Origin: an uncultured Paracoccaceae bacterium
GTDB taxonomy: Bacteria; Pseudomonadota; Alphaproteobacteria; Rhodobacterales; Rhodobacteraceae
Length of the DNA stretch: 35,019 nt
Assembly: GCA_947501025.1 (NCBI GenBank)
Contig: CANMUM010000019.1
Location: 1-35,019, forward strand
Reading direction: 5' to 3'
Both the position numbers and the translations under genes were made by a program. Shown here one piece after another: positions 16,311 through 23,796 of this stretch (position 1 is its first letter; every line of letters starts with the position of its first letter). Below the pieces are notes generated by a model. That model was not told where the DNA came from and made no database searches. It was given only the letters and a program-made list of their open reading frames with translations.

Positions 16311-17006
16311 ATGAAACACAAAAACCCATTCAAATATTTCAACTCCTCGCCAGAAATTATCAGGTTGGCGGTGATGTATTACGTTAAATATCCGCTGAGT
16401 TTTAGGCAAGTTGAAGATATTTTGTCGGAACGCGGGATTGATATTAGTCACGAAACGATACGATTTTGGGTTCATCGATTTGGACCTAAGTTCGCATCGA
16501 ACATCCGCAAGAAACGAGCGGGGCAACACTCGAATTGGCAGTGGTATTTGGATGAAGTTTTTGTAAAAATCAACGGTGAGCGATACTATCTATGGCGCGC
16601 CGTTGATCATGAAGGTGAGGTGCTGGAATGTTTTGTTGCCAAAAGGCGAAATAAGCGTTCGGCCCTTAAATTTTTAATGAAAACAATGCGCAAGCATGGC
16701 CTTCCACACGTAATCACAACCGATAAATTCCCATCATATCGTGCAGCGTTTAAGGCAATTGGTGTCGAAGATCGGCAACTATGCCGCGGTCGATCGAACA
16801 ACAGATGCAAGAATTCGCACTTGCCATTTCGAAGGCAAGAGAGGGCGATGCAGAGGTTCAAAAGCCCTGCAATGCTCCAGAAATTCACCAGTGTTCACGC
16901 TCAGATTTATAACCACTTCAATCACGAAAGACATCTCGAAAATAGACAATCTTATAAACAAAAACGCGCAACTGCTTTAGCTGAGTGGTTTCAACTTTGC
17001 GCTTAA
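16311..17006 (+). CDS. IS6-family transposase with catalytic Glu replaced by Lys (copy I)
   Basis: A 231-residue open frame with an N-terminal HTH (about 15-55, LSFRQVEDILSERGIDISHE) and the DDE core: Asp81 (WYLDEVFVKING) and Asp138 (ITTDKFPSY). The third position, Glu167 in copy K (NNRCENSH), is Lys here (NNRCKNSH, codon AAG at 16809-16811). In IS6 transposases such as that of IS26 the equivalent NNxxE Glu is catalytic, so this protein is probably inactive despite its full length. The middle of the gene is nearly identical to copy J and the last 140 bp nearly identical to copy K, indicating a mosaic. Confidence 0.9.
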   Translation: MKHKNPFKYFNSSPEIIRLAVMYYVKYPLSFRQVEDILSERGIDISHETIRFWVHRFGPKFASNIRKKRAGQHSNWQWYLDEVFVKINGERYYLWRAVDHEGEVLECFVAKRRNKRSALKFLMKTMRKHGLPHVITTDKFPSYRAAFKAIGVEDRQLCRGRSNNRCKNSHLPFRRQERAMQRFKSPAMLQKFTSVHAQIYNHFNHERHLENRQSYKQKRATALAEWFQLCA

Positions 17007-17057
17007 GGCAAGAGCGCTTATGAGGCTTGTTTTACAAGTTTAACTTAGTCTGATGTT

Positions 17058-17068
17058 GTGGATGGCTC
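17058..17068 (+). repeat. Left subterminal inverted repeat of the IS1111-type element
   Basis: GTGGATGGCTC is the exact reverse complement of 18414-18424. It lies about 5 bp inside the left junction, as in IS1111-group elements. Confidence 0.8.
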
Positions 17069-17140
17069 CTCACACACATCATCGCAATGTGCCAAATTGG
17101 TGTTATTGTACTGTACCAAAAATATGAAAGGAGCCAGCCT

Positions 17141-18157
17141 ATGATAATTTCTACATTAGGCATTGATATTGCCAAGTCTGTTTTTCAAATTCACGGTGTT
17201 GATGCCGATGGTCAAACCATTTTACAAAAGAAACTGCGTCGCGCTGTGTTTCTTGATTTTCTCGCACAAATTGAACCTTGCTTGGTCGGCATGGAAGCTT
17301 GTGCCACATCCCATTATTGGGCACTTGAGCTTGCGAAGTTTGGTCATGATGTTCGCCTTATTCCGCCATCTTACGTTAAGCCCTATCTGAAACGTCAAAA
17401 GAATGATGCAGCCGATGCGGAGGCTATATGTGAGGCGGTCTCTCGCCCGAATATGCATTTTGTTCCGATCAAGACGCAAAAACAACAAGGTGCTTTGATG
17501 CTGCATCGTTCGCGTGACTTGCTGATGCGACAACGCACCATGTTGCTCAATGCGGCGCGTGCACATCTCGCCGAGTTCGGTGTTGCCTTTGAGCAAGGCC
17601 CAAGCCAAACGCTCAAAGTTTTGGAAGAATTGCGTCAAGGCGTCATCATTGGTGATATTCATGATTTTGCGATTAAGGCTCTTATATCGTTAGGCGACCA
17701 ACTCAACCATTTGCAAGAGGAGGTAAAGAACATAAAGCTTCAACTCAAGCTGTGGCATAAAAGCAATGTTGATAGCCAGCGACTAGAAAGCATTCCGGGC
17801 ATCGGTCTGATAACGGCCACGGCTCTTTGTGCGAGCGTTCCTGATCCTTCATGCTTTAAATCTGGTCGACAATTTGCGGCGTAGTTGAGGCTTGTGCCAA
17901 GGCAAAACTCGTCTGGTGGCAAAGAGCGATTGGGACGCATAACTAAAATGGGTAACAAATATTTAAGGCGATTGCCGGTTACTGGTGCAACCTCCGTCAT
18001 GTGGCATAGCTCAAAACACCAAACTCGAAATGCATTATGGGTCAATAAGCTGAAATCTCAAAAACCCCATCGCTTAGTTACAGTCGCTATCGCCAACAAA
18101 ACGGCGCGCATCGTTTGGGCGCTTTTAAGTAAATGTGAAAGTTATCGGGCTTCATGA
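17141..18157 (+). pseudogene. IS110-family transposase with an in-frame amber codon
   Basis: The start at ATG 17141 follows a strong AAAGGAG site. An earlier ATG at 17087 lies in the element's left end and is disfavoured. The N-terminal DEDD domain shows Asp9 (GIDIAKS), Glu52 (GMEAC), and Asp89/Asp92 (NDAADAEA). The Tnp_20 region has RLESIPGIGLITATAL. A TAG at 17882-17884 stands where the family has Trp (GRQFAA-W-LGLVPRQNSSGGK). The frame continues without shift through RLVPRQNSSGGKERLGRITK to CESYRAS at 18157. The stop removes the downstream catalytic Ser motif, so a 247-residue truncated product is expected unless the codon is suppressed. Confidence 0.92.
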
Positions 18158-18240
18158 AAACATAGTTTTAGAAATACGGCCAATTAGGCTGTAACCACTT
18201 GTAAGGACAATTGAGAATGATGAGAGAAAGAAGGAAAAAA

Positions 18241-18427
18241 GTAGGGATACTCCGTGGCGTTGTCTGGGCTTCAAAGCTCAATAGTCTGATTGGAACCCAT
18301 CTTTGCGAACTTCATCAGGGCCAGCGGAATATATATCCGCGCGAAAAGGCCAGACACATGACCGTTACCCGTAAAAATATCATCAATAATCAAAATAATC
18401 CCTGGCGAAAACAGAGCCATCCACACA
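18241..18427 (+). ncRNA. Candidate bridge/seek guide RNA of the IS1111-type element
   Basis: Two guide-loop structures lie between the transposase stop and the right end. Loop 1: GGCGTTGTC (18256-18264) and TAGTCTGAT (18282-18290) flank a 6-bp hairpin (TGGGCT-TCAA-AGCTCA, 18265-18280), with possible basal pairing of GGG/TCC (18244-18253) to GGA/CCC (18292-18298). GGCGTTGTC is complementary to the IS6 TIR half GACAATGCC with one G:T wobble. TAGTCTGAT matches the left flank TTAGTCTGAT at the insertion site. Loop 2: CATCAG (18313-18318) is complementary to CTGATG at the left junction, and ACACATGAC (18354-18362) equals the right-end sequence at 18423-18431. They flank nested GGCC/GGCC and GCGGA/TCCGC stems. 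This fits target- and donor-binding loops. IS1111-group guide RNAs are known to lie downstream of the transposase. Transcript ends are not determined. Confidence 0.7.
18414..18424 (-). repeat. Right subterminal inverted repeat of the IS1111-type element
   Basis: GAGCCATCCAC is the exact inverse of 17058-17068. It is followed by ACATGA and then the resumed IS6 TIR. Confidence 0.8.
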
Positions 18428-18510
18428 TGACAAGGCCATATAAATTTTCCCACTTGCTATCCTTCGAGATTGTTCTACCATGATAATAATCAATAAAATG
18501 GGGGAAAAGC

Positions 18511-19935
18511 ATGGACAGACAACCAATTTTTGATGAGTTGTTCGGTTTCGGGCAAACACCACGTGGCCCATATGAGCAGTATATGTCGTGGTTCGATGGC
18601 GAGAACAAAAACAAACTTGAGAAAAAATCAAAGGAAGCTGAGGCTTTCTTTCGCGCTACAGGCATCACTTTTAATGTGTATGGAAAAAAAGAAGCGCAAG
18701 AGCGATTAATCCCTTTTGATTTTATTCCGCGCATCATCGCGGCAAAAGAGTGGGAAGTATTAAGTCGCGGAATAGAGCAGCGTGTGAGAGCATTGAATGC
18801 TTTTTTGCATGATATTTACCATAGACAAGAAATTATTCGTGCAGGGCGCATCCCAGAAAGCTTGCTTGACAAAAATGACGCGTTTTGTCCTCAAATGATA
18901 GGTTTTACGCCTCCAGGGGGGATCTATACACATATCGTAGGAACAGATTTGGTTCGCACCAACGAAAACCAATTTTATGTACTTGAGGACAATGCCCGCA
19001 CTCCATCAGGTGTTTCATACATGCTTGAAAATCGCGAAACAATGCACAAGATGTTCCCTGAAATTTTCAGGCAGAACAAGGTGGCGTCCGTTCGGAACTA
19101 TCCTAAAAACCTTTACAAATCGCTTGCTGATTGTGCGCCGCCAGCGTGTAACGGCAAGCCAGTTGTCGCTATTCTAACTCCAGGAATTCACAATTCAGCA
19201 TATTTTGAACATGCGTTTTTGGCTGAACAAATGGGCGCTGAACTCGTTGAGGGGCATGATCTCAAAATCGTTGATGGGCGCGTTACGATGCGCACAACGC
19301 AAGGCTTCACTATAATCGATGTGCTTTATCGGCGTATTGATGATGAATATCTAGACCCACTGACATTTAACAAAAATTCAATGCTAGGCGTTCCTGGAAT
19401 TATGGATGTGTACCGTACTGGGGGGATTACGATTGCAAATGCACCTGGAACTGGGATTTGCGATGATAAAGCTATTTATTCATACATGCCTGAAATTATT
19501 GAATTCTATACGGGCGAAAAAATGCTGCTTGAAAACGTTCCCACTTGGCGTTGCTCTGAAGATGATAGCTTAAAATATGTGCTTGATCATCTTGATAAGT
19601 TGGTTGTCAAAGAGGTGCACGGATCAGGTGGATACGGAATGCTTGTTGGCCCAACTGCGAATAAAAAAGAAGTCGAAACTTTCCGCAAGATTCTGCAAAA
19701 AAACCCTTCAAACTATATTGCTCAACCAACTCTGGATCTCTCAACCGTACCCATCTTTAAAAATAAAAAGCTTGACCCACGACATGTTGATTTGCGCCCA
19801 TATGTTTTGGTTTCACCGAAGAACGTCGATATCACTCCAGGTGGCTTAACACGTGTGGCTCTTAAAAAAGGGTCGTTGGTTGTGAATTCATCTCAAGGTG
19901 GTGGAACAAAAGACACTTGGGTATTGGCGAAATAG
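18511..19935 (+). CDS. Circularly permuted type-2 ATP-grasp protein
   Basis: A 474-residue cytosolic protein of the CP_ATPgrasp (DUF404/DUF407) family. A GGGGGAA ribosome site lies about 5 bases before ATG 18511. Motifs seen are the conserved N-terminal FDELFGFG, VLEDNARTPSGVSYMLENR (about 159-177), RRIDDEYLDPL, GTGICDDKAIYSYMPEII and the nucleotide-binding VVKEVHGSGGYGMLVGP. ATP-grasp enzymes ligate a carboxylate to an amine via an acyl phosphate, and this family is predicted to make peptide-like tags or products. It heads a four-gene block with alpha-E, transglutaminase and Anbu genes. The first spacing is 10 bp. The promoter region is only about 73 bp from the resumed IS6 TIR at 18437, so the original upstream region may have been lost. 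Confidence 0.93.
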   Translation: MDRQPIFDELFGFGQTPRGPYEQYMSWFDGENKNKLEKKSKEAEAFFRATGITFNVYGKKEAQERLIPFDFIPRIIAAKEWEVLSRGIEQRVRALNAFLHDIYHRQEIIRAGRIPESLLDKNDAFCPQMIGFTPPGGIYTHIVGTDLVRTNENQFYVLEDNARTPSGVSYMLENRETMHKMFPEIFRQNKVASVRNYPKNLYKSLADCAPPACNGKPVVAILTPGIHNSAYFEHAFLAEQMGAELVEGHDLKIVDGRVTMRTTQGFTIIDVLYRRIDDEYLDPLTFNKNSMLGVPGIMDVYRTGGITIANAPGTGICDDKAIYSYMPEIIEFYTGEKMLLENVPTWRCSEDDSLKYVLDHLDKLVVKEVHGSGGYGMLVGPTANKKEVETFRKILQKNPSNYIAQPTLDLSTVPIFKNKKLDPRHVDLRPYVLVSPKNVDITPGGLTRVALKKGSLVVNSSQGGGTKDTWVLAK

Positions 19936-19945
19936 GAGAAACAAC

Positions 19946-20887
19946 ATGTTAGGACGTACAGCAGGAAGTTTATTTTGGATGTTTCGCTATTTAGAGCGCT
20001 GTGAAAACACCGCACGATTAATTGAAGCGGGATTTCAAATTGCTCTAACGCGCACGACAGATGAAACGGATGTTTGGCATTCCATCATTGCAACGGCAGG
20101 TGTGGTTGAGAAGTATACGCAAGTTCACAGTGAGTATTCCCAAGAGAATGTTGTTGATTTTTTGATCCGCGATACAGAAAATTCATCTTCAGTCATTTCT
20201 ATGATGCGAATGGCGCGTGACAATGCGCGTGCGGCACGTACCGCGCTGACAAGAGAGGTTTGGGAAAGCACAAACCAGAGTTGGCTGCTATTCAAAAATG
20301 AGCTCAAACGCCCAATAAAAACACGTGATCTACCTATTCGTCTTGAAACCATACGCCGCCAAACAGCTCTCGTTCGTGGCGTACTATATGGCACCATGTT
20401 GCGCAATGATATTTATGATTTTGCCCATCTTGGCTGTTATTTGGAGCGTGTTGAATCAACGGCAAGGATTTTGGATGTAAAGTATTATGTTTTGTTGCCT
20501 TCTGTTTCACATGTGGGATCCTCAATTGATAATGTGCATTGGGAAACCATTTTGCGATCGATGTCCGCGCACCAAAGCTATCGTTGGCTCAATCAAGGTG
20601 ACATTGACCCCCTAAGTATCTCAAAATTTTTGATCCTCGATAAAAGATTGCCGCGTTCAATTTCATATTGCGTAGAGAAAGTTTACGATCACTTGTGCTA
20701 TCTTTCTAAAGCATATAAAAACGAGCTTCCTGCATTAAAGGCAATTCAAAATCTTCATAGGGATATCGAAAAAACCATGATTGAAGATATATTTGCAGAT
20801 GGCCTGCATGAGTTTTTACAAGATATCGTCGCAAAGAACGCTGAAATATCAGCACAGATTGAGCAAGATTACAGCTTTTATAGTTAG
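19946..20887 (+). CDS. Alpha-E domain protein (DUF403)
   Basis: A 313-residue all-helical protein. The start at 19946 (MLGRTAGSLFWMFRYLERCE) is preferred over an ATG at 19898 because AGGAGA precedes it and the family begins with this motif. Typical features are LFWMFRYLERCENTARLIE at the N-terminus and DFAHLGCYLERVESTARILD in the middle, two related E-rich helices. The helical family is almost always encoded next to ATP-grasp and transglutaminase-like genes. The biochemical role is not established. It starts 10 bp after the ATP-grasp stop and ends 6 bp before the transglutaminase start, so the genes are surely cotranscribed. Confidence 0.92.
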   Translation: MLGRTAGSLFWMFRYLERCENTARLIEAGFQIALTRTTDETDVWHSIIATAGVVEKYTQVHSEYSQENVVDFLIRDTENSSSVISMMRMARDNARAARTALTREVWESTNQSWLLFKNELKRPIKTRDLPIRLETIRRQTALVRGVLYGTMLRNDIYDFAHLGCYLERVESTARILDVKYYVLLPSVSHVGSSIDNVHWETILRSMSAHQSYRWLNQGDIDPLSISKFLILDKRLPRSISYCVEKVYDHLCYLSKAYKNELPALKAIQNLHRDIEKTMIEDIFADGLHEFLQDIVAKNAEISAQIEQDYSFYS

Positions 20888-20893
20888 GAGCAA

Positions 20894-21691
20894 ATGCAAC
20901 TTAGTATTCAACACAAAACGACCTATAGCTTCGAGGAGCCCGTGCAGTTTGCCTTGCAACGCCTTCAACTTGCACCGATGAAAAGCGTGCATCAAATTGT
21001 TGAAAATTGGGATATATCGTTTACAGGCGCACAAAAACAGCTTGGATATGTAAACGGTTTTGGCAACCACAATACGCTCATTTTGGTTGATAAAGACGTT
21101 TTTGAACTCGTGATTAAAGTCACTGGCCTTGTGAATACAGCTGATAATCAAGGTATCATAGGGTTTGAGCAAAGCTACACGCCGATGTGGTTGTACCTTC
21201 AAGAAACATCTGCAACGCAAACTGGTAAGTCACTAAAGGCGATCGCAAATCGATACAAAAGCGATGAGGCATCCATTTCACAATTTCATGATTTGATGGC
21301 GGAGCTTGCAGATCGCGTTCCTTATGTCATCGGATCAACGAATGTGGATACGACCGCGGAGCAAGCATTGGTAAGTGGGGCAGGTGTTTGCCAAGATCAT
21401 AGCCATATCATGATCTCGATTGCGCGGGATCTTGGTTATCCTGCGAGATATGTATCGGGGTATTTATTGATGGATGGAGTTGCCGAACAAAGCGCAACAC
21501 ACGCATGGTGCGAGATTTTCATTAAGAACTTAGGTTGGGTTGGGTTTGATGTATCAAATCGCATTTGCCCTGATGAACGCTATGTACGTATCGCCGTTGG
21601 CCGTGATTATTTTGACGCTGCGCCAATAACTGGAATACGGCATGGTTCTGGAAATGAGACACTTGATGTTCACCTCCAAATACAGCAATAG
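20894..21691 (+). CDS. Transglutaminase-like cysteine protease
   Basis: A 265-residue protein with an N-terminal beta domain (about 1-85, MQLSIQHKTTYSFEEPVQFA) and a transglutaminase core. The triad is Cys166 (SGAGVCQDHSHI), His203 (ATHAWCEIF) and Asp219 (WVGFDVSN). There is no signal peptide. In this cluster it is predicted to hydrolyse or transfer peptide or isopeptide bonds, perhaps on a product of the ATP-grasp enzyme. GGAGC precedes the start. It is followed after 26 bp by the Anbu gene. Confidence 0.92.
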   Translation: MQLSIQHKTTYSFEEPVQFALQRLQLAPMKSVHQIVENWDISFTGAQKQLGYVNGFGNHNTLILVDKDVFELVIKVTGLVNTADNQGIIGFEQSYTPMWLYLQETSATQTGKSLKAIANRYKSDEASISQFHDLMAELADRVPYVIGSTNVDTTAEQALVSGAGVCQDHSHIMISIARDLGYPARYVSGYLLMDGVAEQSATHAWCEIFIKNLGWVGFDVSNRICPDERYVRIAVGRDYFDAAPITGIRHGSGNETLDVHLQIQQ

Positions 21692-21717
21692 ATACATAAA
21701 TTAGTATTGAGGTAATT

Positions 21718-22455
21718 ATGACATATTGTGTAGGCCTTAAATTGGATCGCGGTCTTGTATTCATGTCGGATACGCGCACAAATGCGGGCGTTGATAATAT
21801 CTCAGTATTTAAGAAAATGTTTTCGTGGGAAATCCCAGGAGAGAGAGCGATTACAATAATGACCGCAGGCAATCTAGCCACAACACAAGCGGTTGTGAGC
21901 ATGCTTGAGGAACGCATGAAGGTTGCAGATGAGAGACGGCCCTCAATTTTGGAGGCTGACACCATGTTCCAAGTTGCAAAAATTGTTGGCCAAACCATGC
22001 GGGAGGTCATCTCAATGACAACCGAAGGCCAAATGAGCGCGGACAACTTTTCATCGACAATCATTTTGGGTGGTCAGATCAAAGGTGGTAACCAATGTTT
22101 ATTCTTGGTCTACCCTGAAGGTAATTTTATTGAAGCGTCAAATGATACGCCGTTTCTGCAAATTGGCGAAACAAAGTACGGCAAGCCAATCCTTCTGCGC
22201 GCATATGACAAATCAATGTCATACGAAGAGGCTATCAAACTACTGATTGTGTCCTTTGATTCAACAGTTAAAGCAAACTTGTCTGTGGGCTTACCACTTG
22301 ATTTAACAATTCATGATACTGATGCATTAAAAATCAGTGCGCAGAAGCGTATCGGCCAAGATGATGCTCAATATATTGAAATCTCAAATGGTTGGGGTGA
22401 TGCAATTAAAGACGCTTTTAATGCGCTTTCTGAAATTGATTTGTCGAAAATCTAG
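21718..22455 (+). CDS. Anbu-type proteasome-like peptidase
   Basis: A 245-residue Ntn-hydrolase beta subunit of the bacterial Anbu group. The gene begins MTYCVGLKLDRGLVFMSDTR. Removal of Met would expose the catalytic Thr. Asp17 (mature numbering, MSDTRTN) and a Lys at about 31-32 (VFKKMF) occupy the proteasome active-site positions. ITIMTAGNLATTQAVVS is the typical core helix/strand. No propeptide is present, as usual for Anbu. No HslU-type unfoldase is encoded here. The linkage to ATP-grasp, alpha-E and transglutaminase genes is the known Anbu neighbourhood and suggests a peptide-tagging or peptide-processing route. The 3' end is about 21 bp from an IS6 copy. Confidence 0.93.
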   Translation: MTYCVGLKLDRGLVFMSDTRTNAGVDNISVFKKMFSWEIPGERAITIMTAGNLATTQAVVSMLEERMKVADERRPSILEADTMFQVAKIVGQTMREVISMTTEGQMSADNFSSTIILGGQIKGGNQCLFLVYPEGNFIEASNDTPFLQIGETKYGKPILLRAYDKSMSYEEAIKLLIVSFDSTVKANLSVGLPLDLTIHDTDALKISAQKRIGQDDAQYIEISNGWGDAIKDAFNALSEIDLSKI

Positions 22456-22476
22456 ATTTAACATTAATGCAACAGT

Positions 22477-23278
22477 CCCCTTTGCAGGCTAACTTTACGA
22501 TTTCCTGATTTGGTCGTAATTTTTCAAATGACTAATCAAGATCCATCCAAATATTTCAATTCTTCGCCAGAGCTTATTAAGCTTGCAGTGATGTATTACG
22601 TTAAATATCCGCTGAGTTTTAGGCAAGTTGAAGATATTTTGTTGGAGCGCGGGATTGATATTAGTCACGAAACTGTTCGGTTTTGGGTCAACCGATTTGG
22701 ACCAAAGTTTGCTTCGAACATCCGTAAGAAAAGGGCAGGGCAGCACTCCAATTGGCAGTGGCACCTCGACGAAGTATTCGTAAAAATCAACGGCGAACGC
22801 TTTTACCTATGGCGCGCCGTTGATCATGAAGGTGAGGTGTTGGAATGCTATGTTACGAGACGCCGCAATAAACGTTCAGCTCTTAAATTTATAATGAAAA
22901 CAATGCGCAAGCATGGCCTTCCACACGTAATCACAACCGATAAATTCCCATCATATCGTGCAGCGTTTAAGGCAATTGGTGTCGAAGATCGGCAACTATG
23001 CCGCGGTCGATCGAACAACAGATGCAAGAATTAGCACTTGCCATTTCGAAGGCAAGAGAGGGCGATGCAGAGGTTCAAAAGTCATATCACCCTGCAAAAA
23101 TTCACGAGTTATCACGCTCAAATTTACAACCATTTTAACCATCAGAGGCACCTTGAAACTAGACAAAATTATAAACAAAAACGCGCAACTGCCTTAGCTG
23201 AGTGGATGCAACTTTGTGCCTAATTCAAATCCACTTGCCTGCTATTTATAGACGAGTTAGAATTGGTCTGACAGCACC
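22477..23278 (+). mobile_element. IS6-family element (copy J)
   Basis: The left TIR is degraded (CCCCTTTGCAGGCTAACTT from about 22477), while the right TIR GGTCTGACAGCACC ends at 23278, giving 802 bp. A further 14-bp TIR-like sequence directly follows. Together with copy K it brackets the DUF3461 gene in direct orientation. Confidence 0.88.
22528..23223 (+). pseudogene. IS6-family transposase with nonsense codon and Glu-to-Lys change (copy J)
   Basis: The open frame from ATG 22528 (MTNQDPSKYFNSSPELIKLA) keeps Asp81 and Asp138. The Glu167 codon is AAG (23026-23028) and a TAG follows at 23032-23034, where copy I has TCG. Reading on in frame gives HLPFRRQERAMQRFKSHITL and ends MQLCA at 23223. 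The last third matches copy F rather than I, and the centre is almost identical to I. Confidence 0.9.
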
Positions 23279-23292
23279 AGTCTAACAATGCC
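23279..23292. repeat. Extra 14-bp IS6 right-TIR unit abutting copy J
   Basis: AGTCTAACAATGCC directly follows the copy J right TIR. It equals the reverse complement of an IS6 left/right TIR (compare GGCATTGTTAGAT at copy C). No transposase sequence accompanies it. Confidence 0.65.
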
Positions 23293-23306
23293 CCCCGTCA
23301 AAACAC

Positions 23307-23699
23307 TTATTCCATAGAACTAATTGCCTTTGAAATCTCTGCTAGCCTAGCAGTAAAATCTGTTGTGAGCTCACTAATTTCTTTTTGCAGTTTCTGTTTG
23401 GTCTGAGCCACGCTATTTTGATTAGACAGCAATGCATCTAGTTCAACGATTGCTTTTCGTAATAATGGGGATATTTCGTATCGAACTTTGTTCTCAGCTG
23501 ACTTGCTGTCGATAGTATCTGTTTTTTGTATACGCTTAAATTCATAGCTGCGACGTTTTGGCAAGAAAGATCCTGCTGGACGGCCGTACTTTATTTTAAG
23601 AACATCCATATCTGATGAAAGTGAGACTAATGTATAATCAACAATTTGATCTGGGTTAAGGACACCCATTTGATTAAGGCTTGGCGTTTCGTGGGGCAT
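23307..23699 (-). CDS. DUF3461 family protein
   Basis: A 130-residue soluble protein preceded by an AAAGGA ribosome site. The N-terminal 80 residues match the DUF3461 pattern: LNQMGVLNPDQIVDYTLVSL, DVLKIKYGRPAGSFLPKRRSYEFKR and VRYEISPLLRKAIVELDALL. The C-terminal 45 residues are a predicted coiled coil (KQKLQKEISELTTDFTARLA). Function is unknown for the family. It stands alone between two directly oriented IS6 copies with extra 14-bp TIR units on both sides, a transposon-like arrangement. Confidence 0.8.
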   Translation of the reverse strand: MPHETPSLNQMGVLNPDQIVDYTLVSLSSDMDVLKIKYGRPAGSFLPKRRSYEFKRIQKTDTIDSKSAENKVRYEISPLLRKAIVELDALLSNQNSVAQTKQKLQKEISELTTDFTARLAEISKAISSME

Positions 23700-23782
23700 T
23701 CGTGTCCTTTCAGTAAATTTTTTAGCAGTATGATAACAAGCGTTAACTTGATTATACTGCTTTTCGATTATGTTGCAAGCAG

Positions 23783-23796
23783 GGCGTTGTCAGAGT
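23783..23796. repeat. Extra 14-bp IS6 left-TIR unit abutting copy K
   Basis: GGCGTTGTCAGAGT lies immediately before the copy K left TIR (GGCATTGTCAGAGC), giving two TIR-like 14-mers in tandem. Its first nine bases are identical to the candidate guide segment GGCGTTGTC of the IS1111-type element. Confidence 0.65.

Larger units (their letters stand above)
17053..18430 (+). mobile_element. IS110-family, IS1111-group insertion sequence inside an IS6 terminal repeat
   Basis: The element has subterminal 11-bp inverted repeats (GTGGATGGCTC at 17058-17068 and GAGCCATCCAC at 18414-18424). Its short left non-coding end is about 88 bp. A DEDD/Tnp_20 transposase gene (17141-18157) and a long right non-coding region (about 270 bp) follow. 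Long downstream non-coding DNA and subterminal repeats are hallmarks of the IS1111 group. Both flanks are halves of an IS6 right TIR (AGTCTGA on the left, CAAGGCC on the right), with TGA present at both junctions, so exact ends are uncertain by about 3 bp. The transposase gene carries a nonsense codon, so the element is not autonomous now. Confidence 0.85.
16259..18437 (+). mobile_element. IS6-family element (copy I), interrupted by an IS1111-type element
   Basis: The left TIR GGTATTGTCAGACTAACTT starts at 16259. The transposase gene is full length. The right end reads TTTAACTTAGTCTGA to about 17053 and is then broken by the IS110/IS1111-type element. The expected TIR end resumes as TGACAAGGCC at 18428-18437 (consensus TGACAATGCC). 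Excising the inserted element leaves about 801 bp, matching the 802-804 bp of the other full copies. Confidence 0.85.

Noticed and set aside
17087-17140. Upstream ATG at 17087 as the IS110-family transposase start
   Set aside because: The strong AAAGGAG site and the family N-terminus (LGIDIAKS) point to 17141. The upstream part is the element's left end.
18211-18483. 90-residue open frame downstream of the IS110-family transposase
   Set aside because: It crosses the candidate guide RNA, the right inverted repeat and the IS6 TIR, and its sequence does not look like protein.
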